From NCBI GenBank assembly GCA_028023455.1, contig JAQFVV010012489.1:2789881-2853880 (forward strand): DNA of 64,000 nt, written 5' to 3'. Shown piece by piece: positions 9,901 to 23,123 of the stretch. How positions within the stretch are numbered: position 1 is the stretch's first letter; each line of letters starts with the position of its first letter. The DNA comes from Epiperipatus broadwayi (taxonomy: Eukaryota > Onychophora > Udeonychophora > Euonychophora > Peripatidae). The translations under genes were made by a program, and so were the position numbers. The notes under the pieces are model-generated. The model ran no database searches, was not told where the DNA came from, and saw only the letters and a list, made by a program, of their open reading frames with translations.

Positions 9901-9972
9901 ATGTTGAATAAAGAATCAAGAATAGAATGAATCCTTCTATTCTTGATTTTTTGTTTAAAACATTTAGAGTGC
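9893..9972. repeat. Imperfect hairpin, about 34-nt arms
   Basis: ATTCTAAATGTT...AATCAAGAATAGAA is followed after seven bases by TTCTATTCTTGATT...AACATTTAGAGT, giving a stem-loop of about 80 nt. Confidence 0.6.
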
Positions 9973-10039
9973 TTTTAAGTCATAGACTGAGGGGAAATGA
10001 TTTACTTCTTTTGTTTACATATACATTGAGCTATGTTCA

Positions 10040-10440
10040 ATATACATAAATTCATTGAAAGAAGTCAACACTCAGACAATACTAATATCTATAACAATCA
10101 ACAATAACAATCTGTTGTCCAGATAAACTCCTTATGAATTAATATGTTTTTAGAGATAGTAAAGATTATAACTTGACCACAGAGAATATAATTATTGATA
10201 CAAAGAAGTTTGAATAAATCTCATTAAACAGGTAAATGTAATATGTTCTGAATACAGACTAACAAATAGTCAAATATAACATTCAAACTGCACTCCAACA
10301 ATATATTATTTAAATATTAAAACCAATAATGTTTAAGGTTAGATAGGTTTATGACTGTAAATTCATTGAAAGCAGTCAACACTTAGACAAAACCAATATT
10401 AACAATAAATAACATTCTCAATCTATTGCTGAGGAAACCT
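10040..10440. repeat. Diverged direct duplication around 10.05 and 10.36 kb
   Basis: AAATTCATTGAAAG.AGTCAACACT.AGACAA occurs near 10050 and near 10360, followed in both by related AT-rich sequence. The second copy runs into the LINE fossil. Confidence 0.55.
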
Positions 10441-11010
10441 TATTTTAATAATAAGGCAAAAGTCTACCTTTATTTATGGTCTAATATATTTATATACATG
10501 CTGAAAATTGCAACTTGGCCACAGAGAGTAGATGATATTATTATTTATAGAAATGATGCTTCAGAACATCAAAAAGTATTAGAAAAACAAAAAAATAAGA
10601 CTGAAGTTAAGTAGTAAAATGGAATAAAAACACTTTAAAATAAATATGTTTCACCAAAGTTTATATTTGAATCTGAAATAGGAATAATGTAAAAACTATA
10701 GAGAGATATTAAACCATATAAAGAAGTATGAAAAAATGTAGTGATATTAAGAAGGACAAATTAAAAGTCAAATATTATGAATAGTAGAACAAAGATAAAT
10801 TGTCATCATTAAAAAAAATTAGAATCTTGAAATAAAGCTAGACTTACTACTAAAAATGATAATATTTGAATATATAAAAGGTTAAAAGGAATCACAAAAG
10901 ATTATAAAAACTTATAAATAGACATATATGAAATAGATAAATAAGTTTAAGAAAATTTTCTGGAATTATGTGGAGTAAAAAGCTGTATACTGGAGAAATA
11001 GTTATCTTTG
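10440..11010 (+). pseudogene. RTE-type LINE fossil, RT palm to C terminus
   Basis: Plus-strand reading gives VDDIIIYRNDASEHQKVLEK (about 10530-10590), which aligns with the ADD palm motif and the helix after it in the 3.06-kb copy. Further on come degraded matches to the LTYGSETW, WVREQTG and IKRLKWSWAGH regions, with many stops. An old, dead copy. Confidence 0.65.
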
Positions 11011-11059
11011 GAGAGACTTTCATCTTGTGGATATACAATATTTAAAAGTGATGATAACT

Positions 11060-12460
11060 ATATTATGAAAAACAACTGTGGTAAAAATAGTAATGCTAAT
11101 TAGAATTTAAACAGGCAAAACTCTCTATATGTATTTCCATAAGAGATGGTGATCATGTGATGTTTATTGGCTAATTAGAATTTATTATTAATTAATAATA
11201 AACAATAAAAACATAATATTGATGTGAATTTTAGACTGATTTCAAAATTTGCAAGCAAGTGTTCATCTTCCTTTTATCTTTTATAAAAGAATACATGTGG
11301 ATTTACATGCATACAGTGGCAAAATCAAAAATATTCAAGATTTGTTTTTATAAATATTAACAGAAACGATCCAATTAATTATATCGTTACTAAACTTTGA
11401 TCTATAAACATTGAAGTTACATTTTCATTATCAAGGATCAAATTTACTTTACAAACCATTTTGACACACCCCAAATAAATACAATAAATATCATTAACTA
11501 TTTATTAAATTAAAAATTATCCCTAGCTTAGATATATATTTTAAATCAGTTAAAGATTATATATCTGGTTTTTTAGTAAATACACACATCTGGAGTAATT
11601 TACCTTTATTTTTCTCATTGGTAACATCTTATATAGATGTTCATAATAACTTTCACCCTATCATGCATGAAACCACCAAACATTTTACATAATTACTATT
11701 TTTTATGCTTACATAAATCATTAAAATAGTAGGAACTTTTTCCATACTGTTGGACCAGCCATGGCAAGACATAGTATTCAATGGATGCCAGAAGATTTGT
11801 GTTTTTATTGATTACTATGGTTTGCATTGAGTGGCACTGCTGTATGGAGAGAATTGCTGCTGTTTTAATAGCTTGTGTAATCATAAAAATGGTGATTATA
11901 TGATATTTTAGTGGTTTAATACCAATCCTGACAAAAGGAAAATGGTGACTATGGTTATTAAAAATCAAAGACATCAAAATGTATAGATACTCAACTGGAT
12001 TCAAATATATATGACTACACACATGAATGAGTTTGGATTGAAAACATTATTGTCTTTTTATTTTGGATTCAAAGTTTCATAGTTGACTAAAATGGCAAAA
12101 AGCAGTTGCTAAGTGGATTGTATTATATACAAAGATTTGGGTACAATGCTCTCATATGCAAAGCTTCTTATTAAAGAAGGTCACAGGCTAAAAACCAGTT
12201 TGCAGATATTATATGAATAGGCACTAGATAGGTATTTTGATGCACAAACTTTCTAGCATCCATTAAATATTATGGCTCACACTGGGCAGCACTACTGAAA
12301 GGAGAGAGTTGCTACTGTTTATTCTTGAAACATATAAATAAAAACACTTGAAAAGACAAATGACTACCAAGAAGCATTACATGCTGAACTAACACTCAAC
12401 AGTAATCTCAGGTCACAATCTCTCACATATATCTTTAACATTTATTTAGTATTTGTCAAT
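11060..12460 (+). repeat. Dispersed repeat family iii, decayed copies
   Basis: Blocks at 11810-11990 (GAGTGGCACTGCTGTATGGA, GTTTAATACCAATCCT) and at 12160-12310 match the reverse complement of 41585-42118. A fragment near 11140-11165 (GAGATGGTGATCATGTGATG) belongs to the same family. A hammerhead-like relic sits at 12163-12210. No open frame is recognised. Confidence 0.65.
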
Positions 12461-13450
12461 AATAAAATGTATGCTAGAGTGGAGATTATTACATCTATAT
12501 AATAATTAAACTTTTCAAATAAATACATTGAAAATAAATAAATTACAGTTTTTAATACAAACGGGATTTATATCTAAGGAGTTTATAAAAAGTTTGAGTG
12601 CTGGAATTGACAAAGTTGGGCCATGATTCATGAACCTTCAGCTTCTTAGACTATTACTTTACTTGTACAATAAAGCACATAGCACCTATATGCTTATTAT
12701 GCATTTTAAACTTTTCCAAATCAAAACTTGCTGATATTAATTTTGTTAATTTCCATTATTTATATGTTTGAAAACTGATGCTGAATCATTAAATAAAAAA
12801 ACAAAAACAAATTGTATTATAAATAATAAACAGATCTTAATTCTTTACGTATTGGTATAATGTTTTCTCGCATTTACAATGGAAATAAATAAATAAATAA
12901 ATATATTTGTCATGTCAACTCAAAATTCATGAGAATTGTTTGGCAACTGAAGAAGCTCAAATTTGTACTAGTATTATAAGCTTGAATAATCTAAGCTGCT
13001 CAATGATAGAGCTTATTAAGTCTTCACTCATCACTTTTCAGATGATTATCTTGTTTATGGATAGAATAACACTTAATAGCAGTTTAATAAGTATCATTGT
13101 TTATCATTTATTGATTACATGAGAGTAGTTTAAAAAGAGTTGGCTCCTAAAATGTATTATGTAAGCTGAGTCATGTAGCGTTTTTATTATTTAAAAGCAA
13201 AGATGAAACAGCTTGGTATAATCTTTTACATCTATTGATTATATTTCTCATTACAAAAATCTATACAAAGCCCTAATTTTAATTTTTCTAATAATTACTC
13301 ATTATGAAGCTATGCAAGTTATTTTTTTCATAAGCATTCTTTATTTCGTATTCCTTGCTTCTATTTATTTTGTTTTTTACTCTTAACAATCTGTTATTAA
13401 ATATATCAGTAATAGTACAGAATGGTGTTAGTGAGAGATGAACACTTTCA
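12460..13450. other. AT-rich interval, no recognisable gene
   Basis: A 71-codon frame at 12907-13122 has no recognisable motif and is probably chance. Confidence 0.4.
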
Positions 13451-13454
13451 ATGC

Positions 13455-13540
13455 CCAGTGCAGATTAGCACAATGGTAAGAGTCAGGAATTCAAGAGCTA
13501 ATGAATCCTATAACGAACTTCAGTTACTGGAATATCACAT
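13455..13540 (+). repeat. tRNA-derived SINE relic (weak)
   Basis: TTAGCACAATGGTAAGAG resembles a D arm with A box. A degraded B-box-like GAACTTCAGTTACTGG follows about 45 nt later. Confidence 0.35.
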
Positions 13541-14840
13541 GATCCCCTATGCAGTATATTATTCAGTTATATTTATTTATAGATAAACCATATTAAGGTC
13601 ATTGAAACATCATTTCAAACTAAACTACATAAAGAAATCATAACTTACTTTTTAATACTATTTTAACTTTTTTATGAATTCCCAAATGCTACCCACATAT
13701 CATTAAAAACTAACATCAACTTGACAGCATCTAATAATAGTATTATTTATTCTTAATGTATGAATTTTTAATATTACAATTTGATAAAGAAGCAAATAGT
13801 ATTTTTTGAGTGTAAATACATTTTAAATCAATTTGACATTTTAAAATACAATGTTACAAATTCTGCTAGGGCGTTCACATATTATAGATTTAGAAACATT
13901 TGTATCTTTTTTTCATGTTTGTAAGCTATAATCAAGTCTTTACATTCCATGGTTATTAAAGGAAATAGTATACATGAAAAATCTATAACCCATTTATAAA
14001 AAAGTCACACAAACTAGAGCAAAACTGAGCAAGGTAAAAAACAGTCAATATATATATTTAATATTAATACAGACAAAATAAATTGTTATTAATACTATTT
14101 TATAATGAAAACAAATATACAAATATAAAAGTTCAGTACGATAGCCTTATATTAAATATTAGATATTCAGTCTGTATTCTCCCATCCTTCTGCGTTTTTA
14201 AAATGGACATATTAAAGCCCTATACATGAGGAATCAGAGTGACTTAAGGTCAACATGAGTATGAAAATAGTATTGGCATCATCAAGGGCTTTGAGTGATC
14301 CATTATCAGATTTTCAATGATATGGGTGGCTGGTGAGTTGGAAGGTGAAAGAGATTGAAGCCTGTCAATTAAAGTCTGAAGATTTGCTATCTTAATATAA
14401 ACTAAGCACTGTTTATATGTATGTGTATGAGATGATGATCTGGACCAACTGATGAGGGCTAGTTCAGCATGAAATAAATATATTGGAGATCATTTATTTT
14501 TTCACAAGTATGTGGTCAAACGTATCAATTGTATAAGATGGAATGGATAGTTGTAGAAAGCTTAAACATCTGAATTCAAATTCCTTATAAAATTAAATTA
14601 AATATTGATAGCAAATAATAAAAAAATATTAATCTTTATTAGCAAGTACTAACAAGCAGTCTTCTATCTTCAGTAAAAAAAGACAACAGAAATTACAATG
14701 TTAGAGATAAGTTTTACAATTCTCTAGTGTTTTATATAGTGCATTTAAATCACATGTTTTATTTCTTCTGCAGCAAATTTTAATTTTTAAAATCTCAACA
14801 AAATGCCTAAATATAATTCTTCAATGTAGTCCTATTATCA
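13541..14840. other. AT-rich interval, no recognisable gene
   Basis: No convincing frame. The part at 14220-14480 is less AT-rich but shows no family I recognise. Confidence 0.4.
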
Positions 14841-14844
14841 ATCT

Positions 14845-14935
14845 TATGCATAGTTTGGTGCAGTGGTAATATCCAAATTGGAATAGGGAGTTCAAAGGAT
14901 CGATTCTGGCACTCACTGGCCTGACAATTGAGATT
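14845..14935 (+). repeat. tRNA-derived SINE relic
   Basis: AGTTTGGTGCAGTGGTAATA has the look of an A box with D loop (GGTGCAGTGGTAA). GGATCGATTCTGGCAC is a B-box-like string about 40 nt downstream. Confidence 0.45.
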
Positions 14936-15814
14936 CTTAAGAACTTTCAGGCAATAAAACCATTAGCCTTTTTTGAAATCAACTTTATCATTTCAATGAA
15001 TTAATTAATATTACACTTATTTTGAGTGTCTTCAAAATAAATCTTTATAATATAAATGGGGCTTGGAAAAAATTATAGCTCTACATTTAATTAACATATT
15101 TAAAGTAGTTATTTTACTAGGATACAACTCTCTATCTTTCAAACTGTTGAATGTAGAAGCAGCATATCTGGTATTTGTGATTAACTTCAGCATCCAAGTT
15201 TGTCTTTCTGTTTAAAAAGATACCAAAATATTTAAAGTGATTTATTTTCAATGTAGATAATTACATAAGATAAGATTTTTTTTATACATTACTAGTTAAC
15301 AAAATCTTTTTATAAATTGCATCCAGACTACTAAAAAAAATTGTATATCTTTTTTTTAAAAGTGACATCAATAGCAAAATTGTAAGTACCCTTCATATTT
15401 GGATGATGAGATGGTAGAACTTATTATTTTTGCTTTTAATAAGGATCTCATTAAAATTGGGAGATTAATTGTCGCAGTCATATTAAAAATATAACAAAAG
15501 TTATGAATAATAAAATTAATAAAATATTTAAAATTTATGGACAAAAATGACAATAATGAAGATAAATTGTAATGGATATAGATAATGGATATAGTTAAGC
15601 TGAATAATGAGACTGACCAAAAAAGAAATAAAAACCTGAGACAATCTTAAAAAAAGAGTAGCAATAAATGTTTCAAAATGTGAGAACAATAAGCAAAGAA
15701 CAGAACAATTTGCATTTGGAAGTGCATGGGATGCATTTGACTTTATATTATTAGATTTTATTATCTGTTGATTTCCAATAATAATAGAAATGTTTGTATA
15801 TAAATTTACATAAT
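14936..15814. other. AT-rich interval, no recognisable gene
   Basis: Nothing beyond short AT-rich open frames without motifs. Confidence 0.4.
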
Positions 15815-18295
15815 TATTATTATTTCCAACTATTATTAATCCAAGTTTAATCCAGTTTTTCTTATCTTCTCCAAAACATCAGAAAACTTTCTTATTTCAT
15901 TTATCAATGTCATCTGATATCTATAGATAAGTTTAAGACTTAAACTATCTCTTTATTTTCACATCATTTAGCAATATATTCAGCCCAATCTCATTGCAGT
16001 TTTTTAGTTCTTTCAATGATGTCAGTGTTCTTTCCCTTATATATTCAGTTTTTAATTACTTTTTGATGCTCTTAACGCAAATCTTTTCATACTTCATTGA
16101 ATGGTCATAAGCACCAACACTGCTTTACAAATATATTTTAAATTCATAAGTAAAAGGAGTTAAACACATCTACTAAACTCTTTTTTGAGTACATAGACAT
16201 GTTTCATTTTTTAATGTTGTTATTTCTAGTAAAAGCCCCCATCCAAGTTTAATTCTATAATCATTTTTATCCATTATGTCTCCATATGTATTAATAATTT
16301 AGTTAAGTTCTTCTAATTCCCAATTAACTGACTTTATTTTCTTATTCTAAAATAATCCATTGATCATTAATTTAGTTTTTTTAACATTTATATTTACATT
16401 TTTACCATTCAATATGATAACTTTTGCAACATTTCTTGAAGTTCTGAAGCATTATTTGCAAAAGAAATCACTTTGTCTACAAAATCTATATGACTTAATA
16501 ATCTCCATTACTTTTTACTCTTTTAGTTACCCATTTTAATATACAAAATACTTCTTGTAAAACAAGTGAAAAGATATTGTAGATATGGAATCATCCTCTC
16601 ACACATTGGAATCATCCTGTCACACATTCTTCCCAATGCTAATTTCTTATTATCACCATATATCTACACTTCTATCACAGTTTAATAAATATTTTTTAGA
16701 ATATAACAATATCCTGATGATTGAATATTTTAATCACTGTCTAAATGCTTATAAAATCAAATGCTTTTCAGAATCTATAAATCCAAAGCATAATGATAAT
16801 TCATATTTATTGAACAATTATAAAGCTTATTTTTTTGCTTGGTTAAAGTCAAAAGTTTGCTGTAGTCATATTATAACAATCTTGGTAAAAGATTTGCATA
16901 GAACTGATAAAAAACTAATAGATCTATAATTTCTAATATCTTCTTTAGGACTTTTCTTAAAGATTAATATTATAACTGCTTGTTTTTAAACATGTGATAT
17001 ATGCTTCTATAGCTTAGCCAATAATTTTTCTATTTTTTTGTCTCTTTCTCTGTAAGATATCAATTATAATTGCATAATTTCCTGGGGATAGGTTCTTTTT
17101 TATTGATTTAATTGTATTTCTCACTTCTTTTTTTAAAATACTGGACAATTTAAAAAATGTAATAAATGGAGAAAATGCTTTGTTTTCTTCATTATTACTA
17201 TATTTCCCATATTTCATATCATCTCTCTTTTTAGTAATAGTTTCTTCTTATTGCAAAAATAACTTTTCTTCCAATACCAAGATATTCTCTTCTATGATTT
17301 TTCTTGTCATTTCATACTTATATTTTCTTATATCATTATTTATACTTTTTTGTACCATTTTAGAAAACTTTCAACATTTACTTTTTTTAATGGATCAGTT
17401 TTATATTTTTTCTTTACATCATACATTCTCATTTCAGTGAAAAATTTACTGGTAATTTTTATATTTTTAGTTGATGAAGCTCTTAATAATGTATCAGTTA
17501 TCTTCTTATTGATTTCAGTCAAATTTGAACATATTTTCAAATGATTTAAAAGTTTTAATTTAAATTCATTATAGTATTTCTGAAAGTTGAAAAATGAATT
17601 GTTAATACTATTTTTCTTAATAATTTTTGTTTCTCTAGGTTTGCATTAACATCAATCAATTATGACTTCCTATGCTGAATCTACTAAGAACATTGCAATT
17701 TTAGAATATGTATTTTCTGTTAATCAAAAGGTAATCTAATTCTTCCAAACCATTATTTGGAGGATTCCATGTCTATTTCCATTTATCATTTTTCTCAAAT
17801 AAAGAATCTATTATGTGCAGGTTGTTATCCTACAAATTCCAAAAGTCTTTGACTTTCTCTCATTTCTATCACCATAATTAAATTTATTCATGACACTTTC
17901 ACATTTCAGTCCTTTATCTATTTTATGATTAATGTCTTCCATTTCGAATTTTTAAATATTTATTTGATCTGATATATCCTCAATCTTTACAATGTTATTT
18001 CACTTTTTTTATAATGAATCCTACTTCTTATGAGCTTCTAATATTTGAACTTTTGGAGTAAATTACATATCTATTTTTTAAATAAATTGTCTCTTCATCT
18101 TTTTTTCTAAGTTCACAAAAACCAATAATGTTCCATTTAATATTAGATGTCTCTTCTTCCAAATTGTATAGTCTTCTTTTACTTGTAATCAGCATGTTAT
18201 ACATATCTAAATAAAAGATAATCATCAAATGGCAGTCTGGGTTCACAATCAAATGACTTTTAGCATCCTTCACCTTTGATCATCAACCAATGGCC
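15815..18295 (-). pseudogene. Nearly full-length RTE-type LINE fossil
   Basis: The longest RTE copy in the window, about 2.5 kb. The 3' end near 15815-15845 has an (ATT)n-like tail followed by the same 3' UTR words as the 3.0-kb copy (TCCAAGTTTAATCCA). RT palm and thumb equivalents lie at about 15950-16500. At the 5' end, 18028-18273 reads NIKWNIIGFCELRKKDEETI and NRYVIYSK. This matches the start of the AP-like endonuclease, where families show IKWDVIGLSEVRR-like text with the catalytic Glu. Many stops and frameshifts make it non-functional. Confidence 0.75.
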
Positions 18296-19429
18296 TAAAG
18301 ACCATAATTTAGCTTTGTTGTCCTGATTATAAATACATATTTACAAGACATAAATATCATGTCTTCAAGAAACATAACTGATATTTCAGTTTAAAAATAT
18401 CAAAAACTAAAAAGAAAGATCATGACATTTTTTGATTTTAAACTCAGAAATAAAAAAAAAAAACCAATAAGCTCAATGTGTTGATCAATATTATTGAAAA
18501 GCATGACAGCTGTAATAAGAAGACAATATGCAGTGGGCAATTATAAATTTTCTCTAATCACTTCCTTTAAGAATGCAAAAATTAAGGGATTTCTATTACA
18601 TTAAATTCCTTTCTACAGTCCATAATACATGAGAGTATTTATGATTGCTTCCTTTCACGCAATTTAACAAAACAAAAACACAGTTTATTTTATTCTAATA
18701 TGAACAAATAGTAGTAAAACTTCTATGCATTTAATAAAATTCAACACAATATTTTCATTCTATTTACACTTCTTTGAAATGGTTGACAGTTAAGACTGAC
18801 AGTTGTCTTTAGAACTGTATATACACAATATAAATAGAAATTATATTAAAAATGTATTCACAAACATTATGGAAAAAATAAATAAATAATTTTATTCAAA
18901 CATGTTTTTATGTAATTTTTATTATTATTGGTTATTTATTATTTATTTAGATGAAGTACTAAATAAACATTGTTTTGATAAAAGTTGATATTAAAATTGA
19001 GGGAATCATTGTAATTAAGTAAGACTAACAACAACATATACTACTGCATTCCGTTAAGGAAATTAATAATAAGACAAAAAAACAACAACAACAAAAACAA
19101 ATAGAATAAAAAATAGGAGCAAGATAATAATAATAATAATAAAAAAATCATAGTTCTAATGAAAGCCTTTAAAAAAAAACTTATTATAAATTTTATATCT
19201 TTCAATCAATATCCCGGTAATATAAAACAATATAAAAATATCATTACTGAATGTGTGCCTATATATATTATAAAAAGATGGAAATATATGAGATGACCTG
19301 GGAATGGCAAATCATCATCAACCCCAGTTCTAAATATAAATATATTAAATAATGAAATTTAAAGTATAATATTTTAGATATAAGATTAAAGTAATGTTTA
19401 ATATCAAAAAAATATAAGTAACGTTATAT
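18296..19429. other. AT-rich interval, no recognisable gene
   Basis: Short (ATA)n and (CAA)n-like runs around 19080-19145. No gene. Confidence 0.4.
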
Positions 19430-19995
19430 ATTATAAGAGCATGAATCATGAGATCTCTTTGAGATATCACTCAGTTAACTCATTAGAGTAACTATAAGTA
19501 TAATTAACTAAGAATTCACCAGCATTAAGACTAAGTAATAATCATCCATCATCATGAATGATCAATAATAAAAATATATCAACAGTTAATCTCGTGACTG
19601 GATTTGAAATAGATCTATTTTAGACCAGGCCGACTATTTATCCTATGCCAGCATGGGACAATTATTTAAATATAATTTGAATGTACAAACTAAGTGTTAA
19701 TCCAAAAAATATATAACCATAAAAATGATAATGCTGGGATATTAAAACATGCTAATCATCATCAATGCTCTTGACACATAGTAACAATAATGTTCTAGCT
19801 AATTATAAACTTAATTTCTAATAAAGACTAAACAAAATAAAATGTAGTGCATGGACTTTAAAAAATATACTCTCAGCACCAACCCAGAATTCAAATGGTT
19901 GCTCCTACACTAATATACTTCCCCTTTTATATATCAGACTGTTATATCTAAGAGACCACAAGCTCTATAAATGTTACTGTGATCAAGAGATGATA
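19430..19995 (-). repeat. Composite repeat D, copy 3 (inverted, partial)
   Basis: The reverse complement matches 40850-41480 in order: TAAACATTAC-type end, AACAGTTAATCTCGTGACTGGATTTGAAATAGATC (tRNA-like B-box side), TGCTGGGATATTAAAACATGCT, and GACTAAACAAAATAAAATGTAGTGCA. It joins segments that in copy 1 (25.2 kb) are only partly present, showing that they form one element. Confidence 0.7.
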
Positions 19996-20159
19996 CAATA
20001 TACAATATTCTAAACTACTTGGAATCAAGTTACTGGAATAATTTTAACAATGATGTATACATTTATTTAATAACAATAAAAATGAAGTTAAAGTCTGTAG
20101 AATATGACTATATATATATATCTGATTTTGATTAATATACAAAATACGAATTATTACAT

Positions 20160-20720
20160 TGTGATTTACATATATGTTCCAATAGGTTTACTTAAAACAC
20201 AGCACACAGACATGTGGTTTAATAATTTCTGAACAGTTAAATTGTCATAAAATTAATGATTAAAATTTACATGTGTCTATCTGACATGCATTAGTATTTA
20301 TGTACACAGACATGTGGCATAATAATTTCTGAACATATTTGACTTGCCATAAAATAAAAATACCTGATTAAAATTTACCTATATTAGTTTACATAAAATA
20401 CACAAAGATCAGTACACAGATGTGCAGTATACTATAAAGAAATATATTTGAATTGTCATTCATTAATTAATAAAAAAACATTAAGTTTTACATAGATGTG
20501 TTTCCTGACACACATTGATTTACAATACACATAAATTTGTTGTATAATTTATTAACCTATTTGATTTCATCAAAATAATAGAATTATTAACATTTTTCAT
20601 AATTAATTCCATGTTGAATATTCATAAAAATCCACAAATATGTGTTTAAATAAGTCAATTATTTTATATAGCACGATGCTTATAAACTATAATATTTAAA
20701 CAACATTAAACTGTTGCACA
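20160..20720. repeat. Degenerate minisatellite, unit about 105-120 bp
   Basis: The sentence ACACAGACATGTGG.TTAATAATTTCTGAAC...GATTAAAATTTAC returns about five times with increasing divergence (near 20205, 20305, 20415, 20510 and 20620). No coding content. Confidence 0.6.
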
Positions 20721-20840
20721 TGTGCTTTGGATTTTAACTATAAAATGAATGAATACTAACACTTCAAACACATGATAAGGTCTTTGGAAAAGATCTGTGT
20801 TTATAAAAAAAAGAATCAGTTATCAAATTCTCTCTTAACT

Positions 20841-20981
20841 GATTACAGTTTTCTTTTTTTTTTCATATGTCATAGCATCGGCCGGGACGCGAACCCACAA
20901 CCGTCTGCAACCAACTACTTACTTGCAAGGCGGCTGCGATAACAACTCGGCTAACAACGCTTGACTACAGTTTTCTTTTTT
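20841..20981 (-). mobile_element. tRNA-derived SINE, copy 1 with target duplication
   Basis: Body 20864-20962 on the minus strand: TTGTTAGCCGAGTTGTTATCGC (A-box side), CCGCCTTGCAAG, GCAGACGGTTGTGGG, GTTCGCGTCCCGG (B box), GATGCTATGACATATG, then an A tail. Flanking duplication GATTACAGTTTTCTTTTTT (20841-20859) and GACTACAGTTTTCTTTTTT (20963-20981), one mismatch. The same SINE lies at 31.66 and 53.72 kb. Confidence 0.85.
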
Positions 20982-20984
20982 CTT

Positions 20985-22010
20985 TTGAAAATAAAATAAA
21001 ATCAATTTTGGACAGATAATTGTTGATTGATTAATTATCAATTTCTTTAAATTTAAAATGTCTTTTTTAAAAAAAAGATTTAAAATAATATTGTTCTTGA
21101 TTATTAAAATAGCTTTTCATAGTTATTTCCATGTTGAAAGTATATAAATTAAATCCTTATTTTTAGATGTTTAACTTAAGTAAAATTATTCACTTGTACT
21201 TTAAAATATCATTTTAAAAATTACTTCAAAGAACTCATCAGCTACACTTTATATAAATATGACACAATATGTTTATCTGCAGTTCCTTGCATATAGATAA
21301 AGCAACATATGTATAACTAATTCTTCATCAACTTTGTGCAAGACAATAAATATAAAAAGCTGGATCTTACTTCCATGAAAGAAAACTCCTCCATAATGAA
21401 CTATAGAGCAGCTTCTGAACTGACAATCCTTGCATTTCCTTATATCATCATTAGTAGTTATTTGTATAACTCTAGAAACCAACTGCTAACTCCTGTCAGC
21501 CAATTCATCAGAAAACTACAAACTATTCCTGCCAACAAACTGCTACTGCTTTTATATCTACTCTTTTTTATAGTAGGGTGATAAAAATACATTAATTAAA
21601 TACTGTTTTTATCTGTTTAATCTTTTCAAATCACTTTTAATTACAAGCTATTTTGGAATTTTATCAAAATATAATGTAGAAAGTTTTTTAAAAATAGATA
21701 ATAGAAATGTTTACAATCAGTTCTATTTTAACATAAAACATGCCTGTTTTTAATTTAAAAATCAGAATTCAATAAAAATATTTATTAGATTTTTTTAAAT
21801 GTTTAATTTATGATAAAAATATTATTTTAAATTCAAAATTATTTAATCGTTTACTATGATTATTTTATTCCAGGGAAATGTAGAAATATTTACAATTTTT
21901 TTTTCAGAGTTTTTTTTCTACTTTTCCTTTAAAATTTATATATATTTGTGTGCACATACTATGTTATTGTGTGCCATGTAACCCAACTGTTACAATATAT
22001 ATATATATAT
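20985..22010. other. AT-rich interval, no recognisable gene
   Basis: The overlapping frames at 21273-21581 show no motifs. A short (TA)n run lies at about 21996-22010. Confidence 0.4.
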
Positions 22011-22014
22011 TGTA

Positions 22015-22380
22015 ACCGGACCCACATACAACCGTTTTATTACGTCAGTTGTAACAATTTTCTGATGAGCATGTTGTAGGAAGAAGCTATCAATTGACAT
22101 TCCTAATGCAGATGTTAATGCCTCCTACAACAATATTTCCTGCTCATCAGAGGATGTAGTACCATAGAGACTGGAAACATCTAAATATTTCTATGTTTGG
22201 TTTCCCAAAAAGTGCCATTAGAGTTCCGTCTCACTACAACCTGACTTGCCTTGGTCTAGTTATGTCAGACGTAGCTCAGAAGGCATGAGATTCTCATGAA
22301 CAAGTGCTATAACTGATGAGTGATGCAATAGAACAAAACAGAATTGGACAACTGGATAACCAATTTAATTTTTAGTAACA
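22015..22380. repeat. GC-richer hairpin element with tRNA-like and CTGATGA motifs
   Basis: Clearly less AT-rich than its surroundings. TCTGATGAGCA..TTGTAGGA (22061-22080) is inverted as TCCTACAACA...TGCTCATCAGA (22122-22151). Further on, GTAGCTCAGAAGGCATGAG (about 22271) resembles an A box, and CTGATGAGTGATGCAATAGAACAAAAC (about 22313) resembles a decayed hammerhead core. Probably a relic of a short non-coding mobile element. Family not recognised. Confidence 0.5.
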
Positions 22381-22517
22381 AAAAAAAAATTTATTAAATA
22401 ACAATTAATTTGCAATTTCTAACAAAGTTCATTTCTATTCACATGATAACTCATCTTCATTTTTACTTATGAAAGAGTTAGAAGCAGTTCTTTTTTTATC
22501 AATAGTTCATTTACAAG

Positions 22518-23055
22518 TTCATTTATGAGAAGACGTTTGGAAACAGTCTAATTCAACAATAGTTCAATTTTGAATTCCTTTATGAGAAGAAGCTTGGAAA
22601 TATTCTAATTCAACAATAGTTCATTTTGAATTCATTTATGAGAAGAAGCCTGGAAATATTCTAATTCAACAATAGTTCATTTTGAATTCATTTATGAGAA
22701 GAGGCTTGGGAATATTCTGATTCAATAATAGTTCATTTTGAATTCATTTATGAGAAGAAGCTTGGAAATATTCTAATTCAACAATAGTTCATTTGGATTC
22801 ATTTATGAGAAGAAGCCTGGAAATATTCTAATTCAACAATAGTTCATTTTGAATTCATTTATGAGAAGAAGCCTGGAAATATTCTAATTCAACAATAGTT
22901 CATTTTGAATTCATTTATGAGAAGAAGCTTGGGAATATTCTGATTCAATAATAGTTCATTTTGAATTCATTTATGAGAAGAAGCTTGGAAATATTCTAAT
23001 TCAACAATAGTTCATTTGGATTCATTTATGAGAAGAAGCTTGGAAACAGTCAAGC
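22518..23055. repeat. Minisatellite 1, about 56-bp unit, about ten copies
   Basis: The unit contains TTCATTTATGAGAAGAAGC, TGGAAATATTCTAATTCAAC and AATAGTTCATTTTGAA. Private variants recur every fourth unit: GGGAATATTCTGATTCAATA near 22705 and 22929, and AGTTCATTTGGATTC near 22782 and 23006. This gives a higher-order period of about 224 bp. Confidence 0.9.
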
Positions 23056-23123
23056 ATTTATGGTTTATACAGCATTTCATTATTTTATGAATCATTATTG
23101 ATTGGTAAAAATTTAAACTTAGC

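Noticed and set aside
15815-18295. Separate small genes from the 60-110-codon frames here
   Set aside because: They are fragments and antisense shadows of one decayed LINE.
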